A stretch of 7,472 nt of DNA from Clostridiaceae bacterium (GTDB lineage Bacteria > Bacillota_A > Clostridia > Acetivibrionales > Acetivibrionaceae): the NCBI GenBank assembly GCA_012513545.1, contig JAAZCB010001107.1:1-7472 (forward strand), in the 5' to 3' direction. Position numbers and translations under genes: made by a program. The stretch's first letter is position 1. Each line of letters opens with the position of its first letter. Positions 1 through 6,424 of the stretch are shown here, one piece after another. The notes beneath the pieces are model-generated. The model worked only from the letters and a program-made list of their open reading frames with translations, was not told where the DNA came from and ran no database searches.

Positions 1-1555
1 TAGCGCTAATCAAGGCTTTAAGCCTATTATCGCTATAAAAGCCTTTTGAACGGTTTTGAGCTTCAACAAGTCCATCAGTATGGAATAAAATCTTATCATT
101 TTTCTCAAGTATCAAGTATGAATTTTCATACTTTTCACTATAATATTCAATGAATTTGCATATGGGAAATCCATTAAGTTTAATGTCAGAAAGCTCTCCG
201 GAGGACTTAATCAGAATGGGTTGAACATTAAGCCCTGCTGATGAATATACAATTTTCCTTTCCTTAAGGTTATATACAGCATACAGCATAACTATGTATA
301 CATTCTCCTTGAAATTTGTTGAATTAAATGCTACATACAGGCTGTTAAGCACATCTGCGGGACTAAGCATATTCTTCATCTCGTTATCCATCAATATCTT
401 CACTGTCTGGTTCAGGTAAACTGTCAGCATGGCTGCAGGAACACCGTGACCCGACACATCCCCAATATAAAAGGCTATGTTATCACTGTCGATCTTGAAA
501 ATGTTATAAAAATCCCCGCTTACTCTCTCTGCAGGATAATATTTAACCTCAAAGGCTACCTCCTCATATTCAGGAAGCTTCGATGAAAATACTGCCTTCT
601 GTATATCACGTGCATATTCCAGATCCTCTAAAAGCATATCGTTAAGCTTTTTAAGCTCAAGGGTTCTTTCCATAACAAGAATATCCAGGTTGTCTGCATA
701 GCTCCTGAGCTTTTGCTCAGCTTCCTTAAGCTCAGAATAAGGCTTTTTAATATTGCTGATAAAAATAACCCTGAATATTATGAAAAACGCCAGGAATTTA
801 TATATATGACCAAGATAGTTATATATGTCATATATGCTGGAATAAAGGACAAATGCAGCTTCACTGAATATTTTAAGTATAAGGGATATTGAAAATAAAA
901 AAGTATGACGTTCTTTAGTTTTGTTGTATTCAAATATAAATCTGGCAGCAGCAATTATTAACACTGCTATTATAATAAATTCGGAATAAACTTTCCAGGC
1001 GGTAAGTCCTGTTTCCTCAGCATACATTGGAGGAAGAACAGAGGGAAAATAGGTAAACAGCACAAGTGCTGATATGCTTATAATAAGTGGTATCACAACA
1101 AAAACGCCTTTTTTTACCTGAGACTTCTTTTCCTGTTTTATAAAACTTGCAGTCAAAAAGCCTATGGCACCGATATATCTTGCAGTAATCCAGAAAGTAG
1201 TGGCCCTGTTGGCGGTATCATTCTCTATAAAGAAGGCCGGCATTCCCTTAAAGCTCAAAGTATGAAAAGCATCTATCATTCCCATTGTAAAAAAAACGCT
1301 TCCCATAAAAGCAGACCTTAAATTTCCCGTTTGCTCATAAGAGTAATAGGATACTAAAAATACCGACAGAGAAACAAGCACACTTGTAAACTCAAATGCA
1401 TTGTGCCATGTAAGATAATTTGCAATGCTCATTACTTCATGAAATTTATCATACAAAAGATACACCAGTCCAAAAACTGAATAAAAACAAGCTCCTGCTA
1501 ATCCTATTTGAATGAAGGGTTTAATATTACTAAAATGAACTTTTTGTTTGCCCAT
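1..1555 (-). CDS. MASE3-like membrane sensor with SpoIIE/RsbU-type PP2C serine phosphatase domain (3' end cut by window edge)
   Basis: The frame is open for 518 codons from ATG 1555 to the left edge, so the C-terminus is missing. The N-terminal 265 residues or so carry about eight hydrophobic segments (roughly 13-34, 52-71, 80-97, 119-138, 151-171, 192-207, 216-233, 246-263). The signature IDAFHTLSFKGMP (94-106) resembles MASE3, a membrane-associated sensor domain. A charged helical linker (about 265-325) leads into the phosphatase. That domain shows the metal-binding motifs of the SpoIIE/RsbU PP2C family: SGDFYN with D348, GDVSGHGVPAAML with D366, and HTDGLVEAQN with D494. Family members dephosphorylate a serine on STAS-domain anti-sigma antagonists; the ligand sensed here is unknown. 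ATG 1555 is chosen over the in-frame ATG 1567 because GAGGT lies just upstream of it. A sigma-A-like promoter stands alone upstream. Family assignment is firm; substrate and signal are not visible. Confidence 0.9.
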   Translation of the reverse strand, partial: MGKQKVHFSNIKPFIQIGLAGACFYSVFGLVYLLYDKFHEVMSIANYLTWHNAFEFTSVLVSLSVFLVSYYSYEQTGNLRSAFMGSVFFTMGMIDAFHTLSFKGMPAFFIENDTANRATTFWITARYIGAIGFLTASFIKQEKKSQVKKGVFVVIPLIISISALVLFTYFPSVLPPMYAEETGLTAWKVYSEFIIIAVLIIAAARFIFEYNKTKERHTFLFSISLILKIFSEAAFVLYSSIYDIYNYLGHIYKFLAFFIIFRVIFISNIKKPYSELKEAEQKLRSYADNLDILVMERTLELKKLNDMLLEDLEYARDIQKAVFSSKLPEYEEVAFEVKYYPAERVSGDFYNIFKIDSDNIAFYIGDVSGHGVPAAMLTVYLNQTVKILMDNEMKNMLSPADVLNSLYVAFNSTNFKENVYIVMLYAVYNLKERKIVYSSAGLNVQPILIKSSGELSDIKLNGFPICKFIEYYSEKYENSYLILEKNDKILFHTDGLVEAQNRSKGFYSDNRLKALISA

Positions 1556-1567
1556 TGTTGACCTCAT

Positions 1568-1875
1568 ACAATAATTGACACTTATTGTTCTTTATTTTAC
1601 ATTTAAATCATATAATATGCAATTTATTTTTTACGATATTACAAGGCAGGTATCTGTCTTCCTCATTACTTCAAGCAATTGTTCCAGGACATTAATGATG
1701 TGGTTAATTGCAGGATTTGCACATAAAAAAACTGCTCTAATTATTCTATTGCTGCCTAATACTATTGATTCATCAATAAAAAATAGCATCAAACAGCCAT
1801 AGAATAAATTATGTGCATCTTGTTAAAGCACTTGAGCAGTTCGTTAAACAATATTTTTTAATTATTTTCTTAAAA
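1568..1875. other. Intergenic region between lon and the phosphatase gene, no firm gene
   Basis: Apart from the phosphatase promoter, nothing here is clearly functional. No hairpin followed by a T tract is visible after the lon stop codon, so lon transcripts may read on toward the phosphatase gene. A 52-codon minus-strand frame (ATG 1789 to TAA 1631) ends just before the promoter, but it has no ribosome binding site and I do not recognise it. A 75-codon plus-strand frame needs a TTG start and opposes the promoter. The AT-rich inverted repeat TATTGAT-tc-ATCAATA near 1764-1779 has no obvious role. Confidence 0.5.
1594..1622 (-). promoter_or_regulatory. Sigma-A-type promoter of the MASE3-PP2C phosphatase gene
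   Basis: On the minus strand TTGCAT (1622-1617) is followed after exactly 17 bases by TAAAAT (1599-1594), with a TG just before the -10. Transcription would start near 1587, giving a leader of about 30 bases before ATG 1555. This suggests the phosphatase gene is transcribed separately from lon. Seen by eye only. Confidence 0.6.
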
Positions 1876-3984
1876 CTACTGTTCTATAATAGCCGTCGTA
1901 TTATTTAAATCACTCACCTGGTCAGAATTCTTAGGTATTACAACCTTATCTTCTCCAATGTTTTCCCTACCTGCATTTTTATGTCTATTCTTTCCAAGGG
2001 CTGTGTTTAATACAGTTTCCATATCTTCTGCCACAACAAACTTAATTTTCTTTCTTATAACATCAGGAATTTCATCGAGATCCTTTTTATTGTCTCCAGG
2101 TATAATAATAGTATCAATACCCGCTCTGTGAGCAGCCAGAACCTTTTCCTTAAGTCCGCCTATAGGAAGCACTCTGCCCCTTAAGGTTATTTCCCCCGTC
2201 ATTGCAACATTCCTCTTTACAGGTATGCTGGTTAGTGCTGAAACCATCGCAGTTGCCAGGGTAATTCCTGCAGAAGGGCCATCCTTTGGAATCGCTCCTT
2301 CCGGAACATGTATATGAATATCAAATTTATTGTAGAAATCCTTTTCAATGCGGTACAACTCTGCCTTTGAGCGTATAAAACTCATTGCCGCCCTGGCAGA
2401 TTCCTTCATTACATCTCCAAGCTGACCAGTAAGTTCAAGTTTTCCATTACCCTCCATAAGAGTAACTTCTATTGATAGGGTATCACCTCCTACCGGAGTC
2501 CACGCCAATCCTGTTGCAATACCAACCTCGTCCTTTTCATTGGCCTTGTCATACTTGTACTTTTTAGTTCCAAGTATCTTTTCAATACTTGCCGCCGAAA
2601 TCTTTATGGACTTCTGATTTGAAGCTACAATCTTTCTTGCACATTTTCTGCATAAACTTGCTATCTGCCTTTCAAGGTTTCTTACACCAGCTTCCCTGGT
2701 ATAACAGTTTATTATTTCCCTGACAGCCTGTTCATCAACTTTAAGACTGCCTTTTGAAAGCCCGTGTGCTTCAATCTGTTTTGGGAAAAGATACTTAACT
2801 GCTATATTTACTTTTTCTTCTTCCGTATAGCTTGATATAAATATTACTTCCATTCTGTCCAAAAGCGGTCTTGGTATAGTCTCAAGATTATTTGCCGTTG
2901 TCAGGAACAACACATCGGATAAGTCAAAAGGAAGTTCCATGTAGTGATCCCTGAAAGTATTGTTCTGTTCACTATCCAACACCTCAAGCATTGCAGAGGC
3001 AGGATCCCCTCTGAAGTCGCTGCTCATTTTGTCTATTTCATCCAGAAGAATAAGCGGGTTCTTGCTGCCGGCCTGCTTTAATGCTGAAATAATTCTACCT
3101 GGCATTGCACCGACATAAGTTCTTCTATGTCCCCTTATCTCAGCTTCATCCCTTACTCCACCCAAAGACATCCTGACATAGTTTCTGTTCAGGGCACGAG
3201 CAATAGACTTTGCTATTGAGGTCTTACCTACACCAGGAGGTCCAACCAGACACAAGATAGGGCCTTTCAGGTCATTTTTGAGCTTCCTTATTGCAAGGTA
3301 TTCTATAATTCTTTCCTTAACTTTTTCAAGACCGTAATGGTCTTCATCAAGTACATCTTCAGCTCTTTTTAAGTCAATTATCTCTTCAGTAGTCTTGCTC
3401 CATGGAAGATCAAATATCCAGTCAAGATATGTCCTTATAACAGAACCTTCTGCTGAGCCAGATGGCATTTTCAGCAAACGGTCCAATTCCTTGAGCACTT
3501 TCTTTTCAACTTCCTCACTGAAATTACCTTCTCTTAGTTTTTTCTTGTATTCCTCAACCTCACCGGTTACGCCTTCCTTATCACCGAGCTCATTTTGTAT
3601 GGCCTTAAGCTGTTCTCTTAGGTAATATTCTTTCTGCATTTTGTCAATTTGTTTTCTAACCTTTATGTTTATGTCCTTCTCAATCTGCATAATATCGATT
3701 TCTTTGAGTAGAGTCTCCAACAATTTTTGAAGCCTGTCTTTTGGTAAAAATTCATTTAGTATTTCCTGCTTTTGCTCTACCTTAAGAACCAGATTTGCGG
3801 TTATTATATCCGTCAACTGATCAGCGTCTTCAATACTCATTACTGAAAGCACGGTTTCAGGAGATATTTTGGTATTTAATTTGGAGTATTCTTCAAAAGT
3901 CGACAATACTCTCCTTTTTAAGGCCTCTATCTCTATCCTGCTCTCTTCGTCATCCACATAGATTTTTTCTATTACTTCTGCCAT
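1876..3984 (-). CDS. lon: ATP-dependent Lon protease (endopeptidase La), main part downstream of a frameshift
   Basis: Lon is a cytoplasmic AAA+ serine protease that degrades misfolded and some regulatory proteins. From ATG 3984 this frame gives 702 residues: the rest of the Lon N-domain with its long helices, then the AAA+ module and the proteolytic domain. Walker A is GPPGVGKT (248-255), Walker B ILLDEID (312-318), sensor 1 TTANN (362-366), and the sensor 2 region [11 protein letters not shown] (429-439). The catalytic dyad is S571 in PKDGPSAG and K614 in GGLKEK; their 43-residue spacing equals that of E. coli S679/K722. A tail of about 40 residues after ALGKNR is not a conserved Lon feature. 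ATG 3984 is only an internal methionine (EPFFMAEV) with no Shine-Dalgarno sequence. The same frame stays open upstream to 4152 and continues the N-domain, so the true gene begins at 4318 and is frameshifted. Restoring the frame gives about 814 residues, normal for Lon. Confidence 0.93.
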   Translation of the reverse strand: MAEVIEKIYVDDEESRIEIEALKRRVLSTFEEYSKLNTKISPETVLSVMSIEDADQLTDIITANLVLKVEQKQEILNEFLPKDRLQKLLETLLKEIDIMQIEKDINIKVRKQIDKMQKEYYLREQLKAIQNELGDKEGVTGEVEEYKKKLREGNFSEEVEKKVLKELDRLLKMPSGSAEGSVIRTYLDWIFDLPWSKTTEEIIDLKRAEDVLDEDHYGLEKVKERIIEYLAIRKLKNDLKGPILCLVGPPGVGKTSIAKSIARALNRNYVRMSLGGVRDEAEIRGHRRTYVGAMPGRIISALKQAGSKNPLILLDEIDKMSSDFRGDPASAMLEVLDSEQNNTFRDHYMELPFDLSDVLFLTTANNLETIPRPLLDRMEVIFISSYTEEEKVNIAVKYLFPKQIEAHGLSKGSLKVDEQAVREIINCYTREAGVRNLERQIASLCRKCARKIVASNQKSIKISAASIEKILGTKKYKYDKANEKDEVGIATGLAWTPVGGDTLSIEVTLMEGNGKLELTGQLGDVMKESARAAMSFIRSKAELYRIEKDFYNKFDIHIHVPEGAIPKDGPSAGITLATAMVSALTSIPVKRNVAMTGEITLRGRVLPIGGLKEKVLAAHRAGIDTIIIPGDNKKDLDEIPDVIRKKIKFVVAEDMETVLNTALGKNRHKNAGRENIGEDKVVIPKNSDQVSDLNNTTAIIEQ

Positions 3985-4132
3985 GAAAAACGGCTCAGTC
4001 TGTGTAAAATCACCTATTTCAGCTCTGCTTATCCCCTCAACAAGAACTCTTATTGTATCTCCGGGAAGCTTTAAGAGCTGCTTAACCTTTGATATGGTCC
4101 CAATATTATATATATCTTCAGTGTTTGGTGAA

Positions 4133-4318
4133 TCATTCTTTGCATCGTTGTGTCACAAGAAAAATCAATTGATTATTTATCATTGCTTCTTCTAAAGCTT
4201 TAATTGATTTAGCCCTGCCTACATCAAAATGTAAAATCATATAAGAGAATACTGTTAAGCCCCTTAGAGGTAATAATGGTAATACCTGTTTTTTAATAAC
4301 CTTTCTCGCCTCGGACAT
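4133..4318 (-). CDS. lon: N-terminal fragment of Lon, separated from the rest by a frameshift
   Basis: ATG 4318 has the Shine-Dalgarno AAGGGG (4332-4327) eight bases upstream. It opens a 61-codon frame that starts like Lon: [12 protein letters not shown], then LHFDVGR, then [20 protein letters not shown]. After Q57 the frame turns into RCKE and stops at TGA. The expected continuation ([22 protein letters not shown] and onward) is found in another minus-strand frame from about 4146. This is therefore the true lon start, and the fragment alone would be only the first strand-rich part of the substrate-binding N-domain. One usually conserved proline in the VFPxM stretch is serine here (S25). Confidence 0.85.
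   Translation of the reverse strand: MSEARKVIKKQVLPLLPLRGLTVFSYMILHFDVGRAKSIKALEEAMINNQLIFLVTQRCKE
4144..4147 (-). other. lon: Frameshift site in lon
   Basis: In the mRNA sense the codons ACA CAA (T56, Q57) are followed by four bases, CGAT, and then GCA AAG AAT GAT in the new frame. Lon proteins would have two residues (six bases) here, typically ending in Asp. Two bases are therefore missing, or equivalently one is extra. Loss of one CG from CGCGAT (Arg-Asp) would explain it exactly, but that is inference. Confidence 0.85.
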
Positions 4319-4330
4319 TTGACCATCCCC

Positions 4331-4346
4331 TTCTTAAATTTGAGAA
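4331..4346. promoter_or_regulatory. Near-perfect 16-bp palindrome overlapping the lon ribosome binding site
   Basis: TTCTtAAATTTgAGAA is symmetrical except for one pair (T4335/G4342). It sits in the lon leader; one edge overlaps the AA of the lon Shine-Dalgarno AAGGGG. It could be a repressor operator. The AAATTTGAGAATAC part (4336-4349) recurs at 6210-6223. No known regulator site was recognised. Confidence 0.35.
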
Positions 4347-4389
4347 TACTCCGATGTTCTAACTACTCAATTGTTGTCAACCTTTATTA

Positions 4390-4415
4390 ATACCCGTAAT
4401 AGATACTTCACAAAC
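4390..4415 (-). promoter_or_regulatory. SigB-like promoter upstream of lon
   Basis: On the minus strand GTTTGT (4415-4410) is followed after 14 bases by GGGTAT (4395-4390), the spacing and -10 of B. subtilis SigB promoters (GTTTAA-N14-GGGTAT). The leader to ATG 4318 would be about 65 bases. A weaker sigma-A alternative overlaps it: TTGACA (4427-4422), 16 bases, TATCTA (4405-4400). Either or both could serve lon. No CIRCE element and no CtsR tandem heptad is present. Confidence 0.5.
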
Positions 4416-4804
4416 ATTTTGTGTCAATACACCACATAAAAAGCTTAATTTACACAAATAGCCCTTCACTAGACATAAAGCTGATAAACCATGCTAAGAA
4501 TCTTCATAATTATAACCTGTAAAAACTATTATTTCAATTATTTTTATCTGGAAAAAAAGGAACTTCTGCTCGCAATAACCGGGTAGTTGCTTTTCTTGAA
4601 TTGCAAAAAAATGTTTATGAATTTAAAGAAATTTCATTTAAGGTCCTTCTCTAAACCTATATAATTTACTTAATTATATAATACTTTTATTCTTATATAA
4701 ATAGGTCTATATTCCCTTTTTTATGCTTGCATGCTTGTATTTCTTCAAGCAAGTTTATTATGCTTGTTTTATGTATTCATGAATATTTTGTATTTTTTTC
4801 CAGC
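4416..4804. other. Gene-free part of the lon-argJ divergent intergenic region
   Basis: This very AT-rich stretch holds no credible reading frame on either strand. Visible structures are three copies of ATGCTTG (4723-4729, 4731-4737, 4760-4766) around one inverted CAAGCA (4746-4751), a weak imperfect hairpin near 4573-4590, and the palindrome TATTCATGAATA at 4774-4785. The divergent promoters lie at its two ends. Confidence 0.6.
4774..4790. promoter_or_regulatory. Palindrome with an ARG-box-like half-site upstream of the argJ promoter
   Basis: TATTCATGAATA (4774-4785) is a perfect 12-bp palindrome about 20 bases upstream of the argJ -35. Read with what follows, CATGAATATTTTG matches the first half of the ArgR/AhrC operator (about CATGAATAAAAATTCA), but the second half-site is poor. 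ArgR control of argJ is biologically expected; this site is only a weak candidate. Confidence 0.25.
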
Positions 4805-4833
4805 TTGAATCGTCTTCATTATTTATGTATAAT
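4805..4833 (+). promoter_or_regulatory. Sigma-A promoter of argJ
   Basis: TTGAAT (4805-4810), a 17-base spacer, then TATAAT (4828-4833). Transcription would begin near 4840, leaving a leader of about 80 bases before ATG 4922. Confidence 0.65.
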
Positions 4834-4857
4834 TTACATGTCTATGAAAATCTTAAG

Positions 4858-4871
4858 TAAAGTATACTTTA
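4858..4871. promoter_or_regulatory. Perfect 14-bp palindrome in the argJ leader
   Basis: TAAAGTATACTTTA is exactly self-complementary and lies about 20-30 bases downstream of the predicted argJ transcription start. That position suits a roadblock or repressor operator. It does not resemble the ARG box, and no known regulator is assigned. Confidence 0.35.
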
Positions 4872-4921
4872 GATTTATATACAACAATACATAAACAAAT
4901 TTATAAATGGAGTGGAAGCAT

Positions 4922-6127
4922 ATGATAAATATTATAGACGGGGGAGTAACAGCTCCAAAAGGATTTAAAGCATCTGGTACAGCATGCGGCTTGAAAAAGA
5001 ACGGTGAAAAAGACCTGGCTGTTGTATGTTCGGATGATATTGCAGTTGCGGCAGGAGTATTTACAACGAATACTGTAAAGGGTCACTCACTGCAATTGAC
5101 AATGGAACATATTAAAAGCGGATATGCCAGAGGGGTAGTAATAAATAGCGGAAATGCAAATGCATGTGTTGGAGAGCAAGGCCAGAAAGATGCAAGGGAC
5201 ATGGCTCAGCTTGCTGCCGAGCTTCTCGATTGTGACAAGGAAAATATACTCATAGGCTCTACCGGAGTAATAGGTTTGCCGTTAAATATGCCTAAAGTTC
5301 GTTCAGGTATCAGAGCTGCAATCTCAGCCCTGTCCGAACAGGGCGGGGGCGAAGCTTGTCAAGCAATAATGACTACAGACCTCGTGCCCAAAGAAATAGC
5401 TGTTGATATTGAGATTCAGGGAGAAAGAGTGAGAATAGGAGGCATGGCTAAAGGTTCCGGCATGATCCATCCAAACATGGCTACAATGATAGGCATTATA
5501 ACCACTGATGTAAATATATCCAGAGGATTATTGAACAAAGCTTTCAAGGAAATTGTAAGCCACACCTTCAACAGGGTTTCTGTTGACGGAGATACCAGCG
5601 TTTGTGATATGGTACTTGTATTTGCCAATGGCGCAGCTGAAAATTCAGGTATTGTAAAGGAAGATGTAGAGTATTCCAACTTCAAGTCAGCTCTTGAGTA
5701 TGTATGCGTAAATCTTTCACGCATGATTGCCAAAGACGGCGAAGGTGCAACCAAGCTTGTTGAGGTCATCGCTGATAATGCCATGAATGCTGATGATGCA
5801 TATAAGGTTGTAAGTGCAATAGCAAAATCCCCTCTTGTAAAGACAGCAATATTCGGCGAAGATGCAAACTGGGGACGCATAATTACTGCAGCGGGTTATT
5901 CCGGCGCTGATTTTGATCCTAATCTGGTCGACATATTCATAGGCGATCTTATGGTATGTCGCAATGGTACTGCTTTAAAATTCGACGAAGCTAAAGCAAA
6001 AGAAATTCTGAAGCAAAAAGAAGTTACTATAAAAATAAACTTAAAAAGAGGTAACTCATCTGACAGGATGTGGACTTGTGACTTTTCCTATGACTATGTA
6101 AAAATTAACGGTAGTTACAGATCCTAG
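4922..6127 (+). CDS. argJ: Bifunctional ornithine acetyltransferase / N-acetylglutamate synthase ArgJ
   Basis: ArgJ transfers the acetyl group from N-acetylornithine to glutamate in the cyclic arginine pathway; many family members also make N-acetylglutamate from acetyl-CoA. The protein has 401 residues, the usual length, and is complete. Typical segments are GGVTAPKGFKASG at the start, VINSGNANAC, STGVIG with the oxyanion-hole T114-G115, GSGMIHPNMATM with the self-cleavage site and catalytic T188, SVDGDTSVCDM, FGEDANWGRI, and the C-terminal YDYVKINGSYRS. Cleavage before T188 would give alpha (1-187) and beta (188-401) chains. ATG 4922 is chosen because GGAG (4909-4912) lies nine bases upstream and the family starts at this point; the in-frame ATG 4907 has no such site. 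No other arginine gene is adjacent, unlike the common argCJBD order, so argJ stands alone here. Single versus dual activity cannot be told from sequence. Confidence 0.96.
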   Translation: MINIIDGGVTAPKGFKASGTACGLKKNGEKDLAVVCSDDIAVAAGVFTTNTVKGHSLQLTMEHIKSGYARGVVINSGNANACVGEQGQKDARDMAQLAAELLDCDKENILIGSTGVIGLPLNMPKVRSGIRAAISALSEQGGGEACQAIMTTDLVPKEIAVDIEIQGERVRIGGMAKGSGMIHPNMATMIGIITTDVNISRGLLNKAFKEIVSHTFNRVSVDGDTSVCDMVLVFANGAAENSGIVKEDVEYSNFKSALEYVCVNLSRMIAKDGEGATKLVEVIADNAMNADDAYKVVSAIAKSPLVKTAIFGEDANWGRIITAAGYSGADFDPNLVDIFIGDLMVCRNGTALKFDEAKAKEILKQKEVTIKINLKRGNSSDRMWTCDFSYDYVKINGSYRS

Positions 6128-6135
6128 TATAGTGT

Positions 6136-6220
6136 TTCTCAAATTCCTGTTAAATAAGCTTCGGGACCCGTTTAACCATCGGGATTCTTGGATTTTCATT
6201 GTGATTAGGAAATTTGAGAA
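6136..6220 (+). repeat. Long imperfect inverted repeat in the argJ 3' region
   Basis: TTCTCAAATTCCT (6136-6148) pairs with AGGAAATTTGAGAA (6207-6220) with a single bulged base. The enclosed 58 bases hold further short complements, GTTAAA/TTTAAC (6149-6154/6171-6176) and CCCG/CGGG (6167-6170/6180-6183). It begins only eight bases after the argJ stop and lacks a T tract, so it is not a classic terminator. It may be a 3'UTR structure or a small RNA; I match it to no known RNA family. Confidence 0.4.
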
Positions 6221-6256
6221 TACGCAGCAAGGCAGTAACTCATAGCCAGTAAAAAT

Positions 6257-6310
6257 ATGCTGATTATCAATATTCCTTAATTGAATATTGTTAGTCAGCA
6301 TTATTATTAT
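6257..6310 (+). terminator. Probable argJ terminator hairpin
   Basis: ATGCTGA (6257-6263) pairs with TCAGCAT (6295-6301), and CAATATTC (6268-6275) with GAATATTG (6283-6290). The TTAT/TTAG linkers add two Watson-Crick pairs and one wobble, and the loop has seven bases. The stem is long but is followed by TATTATTAT rather than a pure T run, so termination may be incomplete. The promoter of the next gene begins directly after it. Confidence 0.55.
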
Positions 6311-6317
6311 ATATGTT

Positions 6318-6343
6318 GTTTAAAAATTTCATATTACGGGTAT
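6318..6343 (+). promoter_or_regulatory. SigB-like promoter of the ferritin-like gene
   Basis: GTTTAA (6318-6323), exactly 14 bases, then GGGTAT (6338-6343). This is a perfect match to the B. subtilis SigB consensus. No convincing sigma-A promoter is seen closer to the gene. The stretch TATTACGGGTATTA (6332-6345) is identical to the one over the lon -10. Confidence 0.55.
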
Positions 6344-6367
6344 TATTGATAACGAACTTAAATAAGC

Positions 6368-6391
6368 AATTGCATAAGCAATTATTTTTTT
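6368..6391 (+). promoter_or_regulatory. Small hairpin followed by seven T residues in the leader of the ferritin-like gene
   Basis: AATTGC (6368-6373) and GCAATT (6378-6383) form a six-pair stem with an ATAA loop, followed by A and seven T residues (6385-6391). It lies between the SigB-like promoter and the ribosome binding site, so it could attenuate transcription. The stem is short and AT-rich and may be too weak to act alone. TAAGCAATT also occurs twice here as a direct repeat. Confidence 0.35.
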
Positions 6392-6424
6392 AGCTCATTA
6401 CCTAAAATATCCGGAGGTGTCGGT

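Noticed and set aside
1575..1802. 75-codon plus-strand frame between lon and the phosphatase gene
   Set aside because: It needs a TTG start without a ribosome binding site, covers the opposing phosphatase promoter, and has no recognisable domain.
3395..3986. Plus-strand frames of 63-76 codons over lon
   Set aside because: They are antisense shadows of the conserved Lon coding sequence, with low-complexity composition.
4319..4326. CtsR operator at the lon start (GGTCAAA in the mRNA sense)
   Set aside because: Only one heptad is present; CtsR sites need two spaced by three bases.
4352..4380. Second sigma-A promoter for lon using TTGACA at 4380-4375
   Set aside because: No reasonable -10 hexamer occurs 16-18 bases downstream.
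4571..4597. Terminator-like hairpin GCAATAACC/GGGTAGTTGC followed by TTTTCTT
   Set aside because: The stem has a mismatch and a wobble, and no gene ends upstream of it on the plus strand.
5416..5880. 154-codon minus-strand frame inside argJ
   Set aside because: It is antisense to strongly conserved ArgJ motifs, which fully explain the sequence; it has no family resemblance.
6128..6256. Known riboswitch or 6S-like RNA after argJ
   Set aside because: A long outer stem is visible, but no conserved core of a riboswitch class or 6S RNA could be matched by eye; reported only as an inverted repeat.
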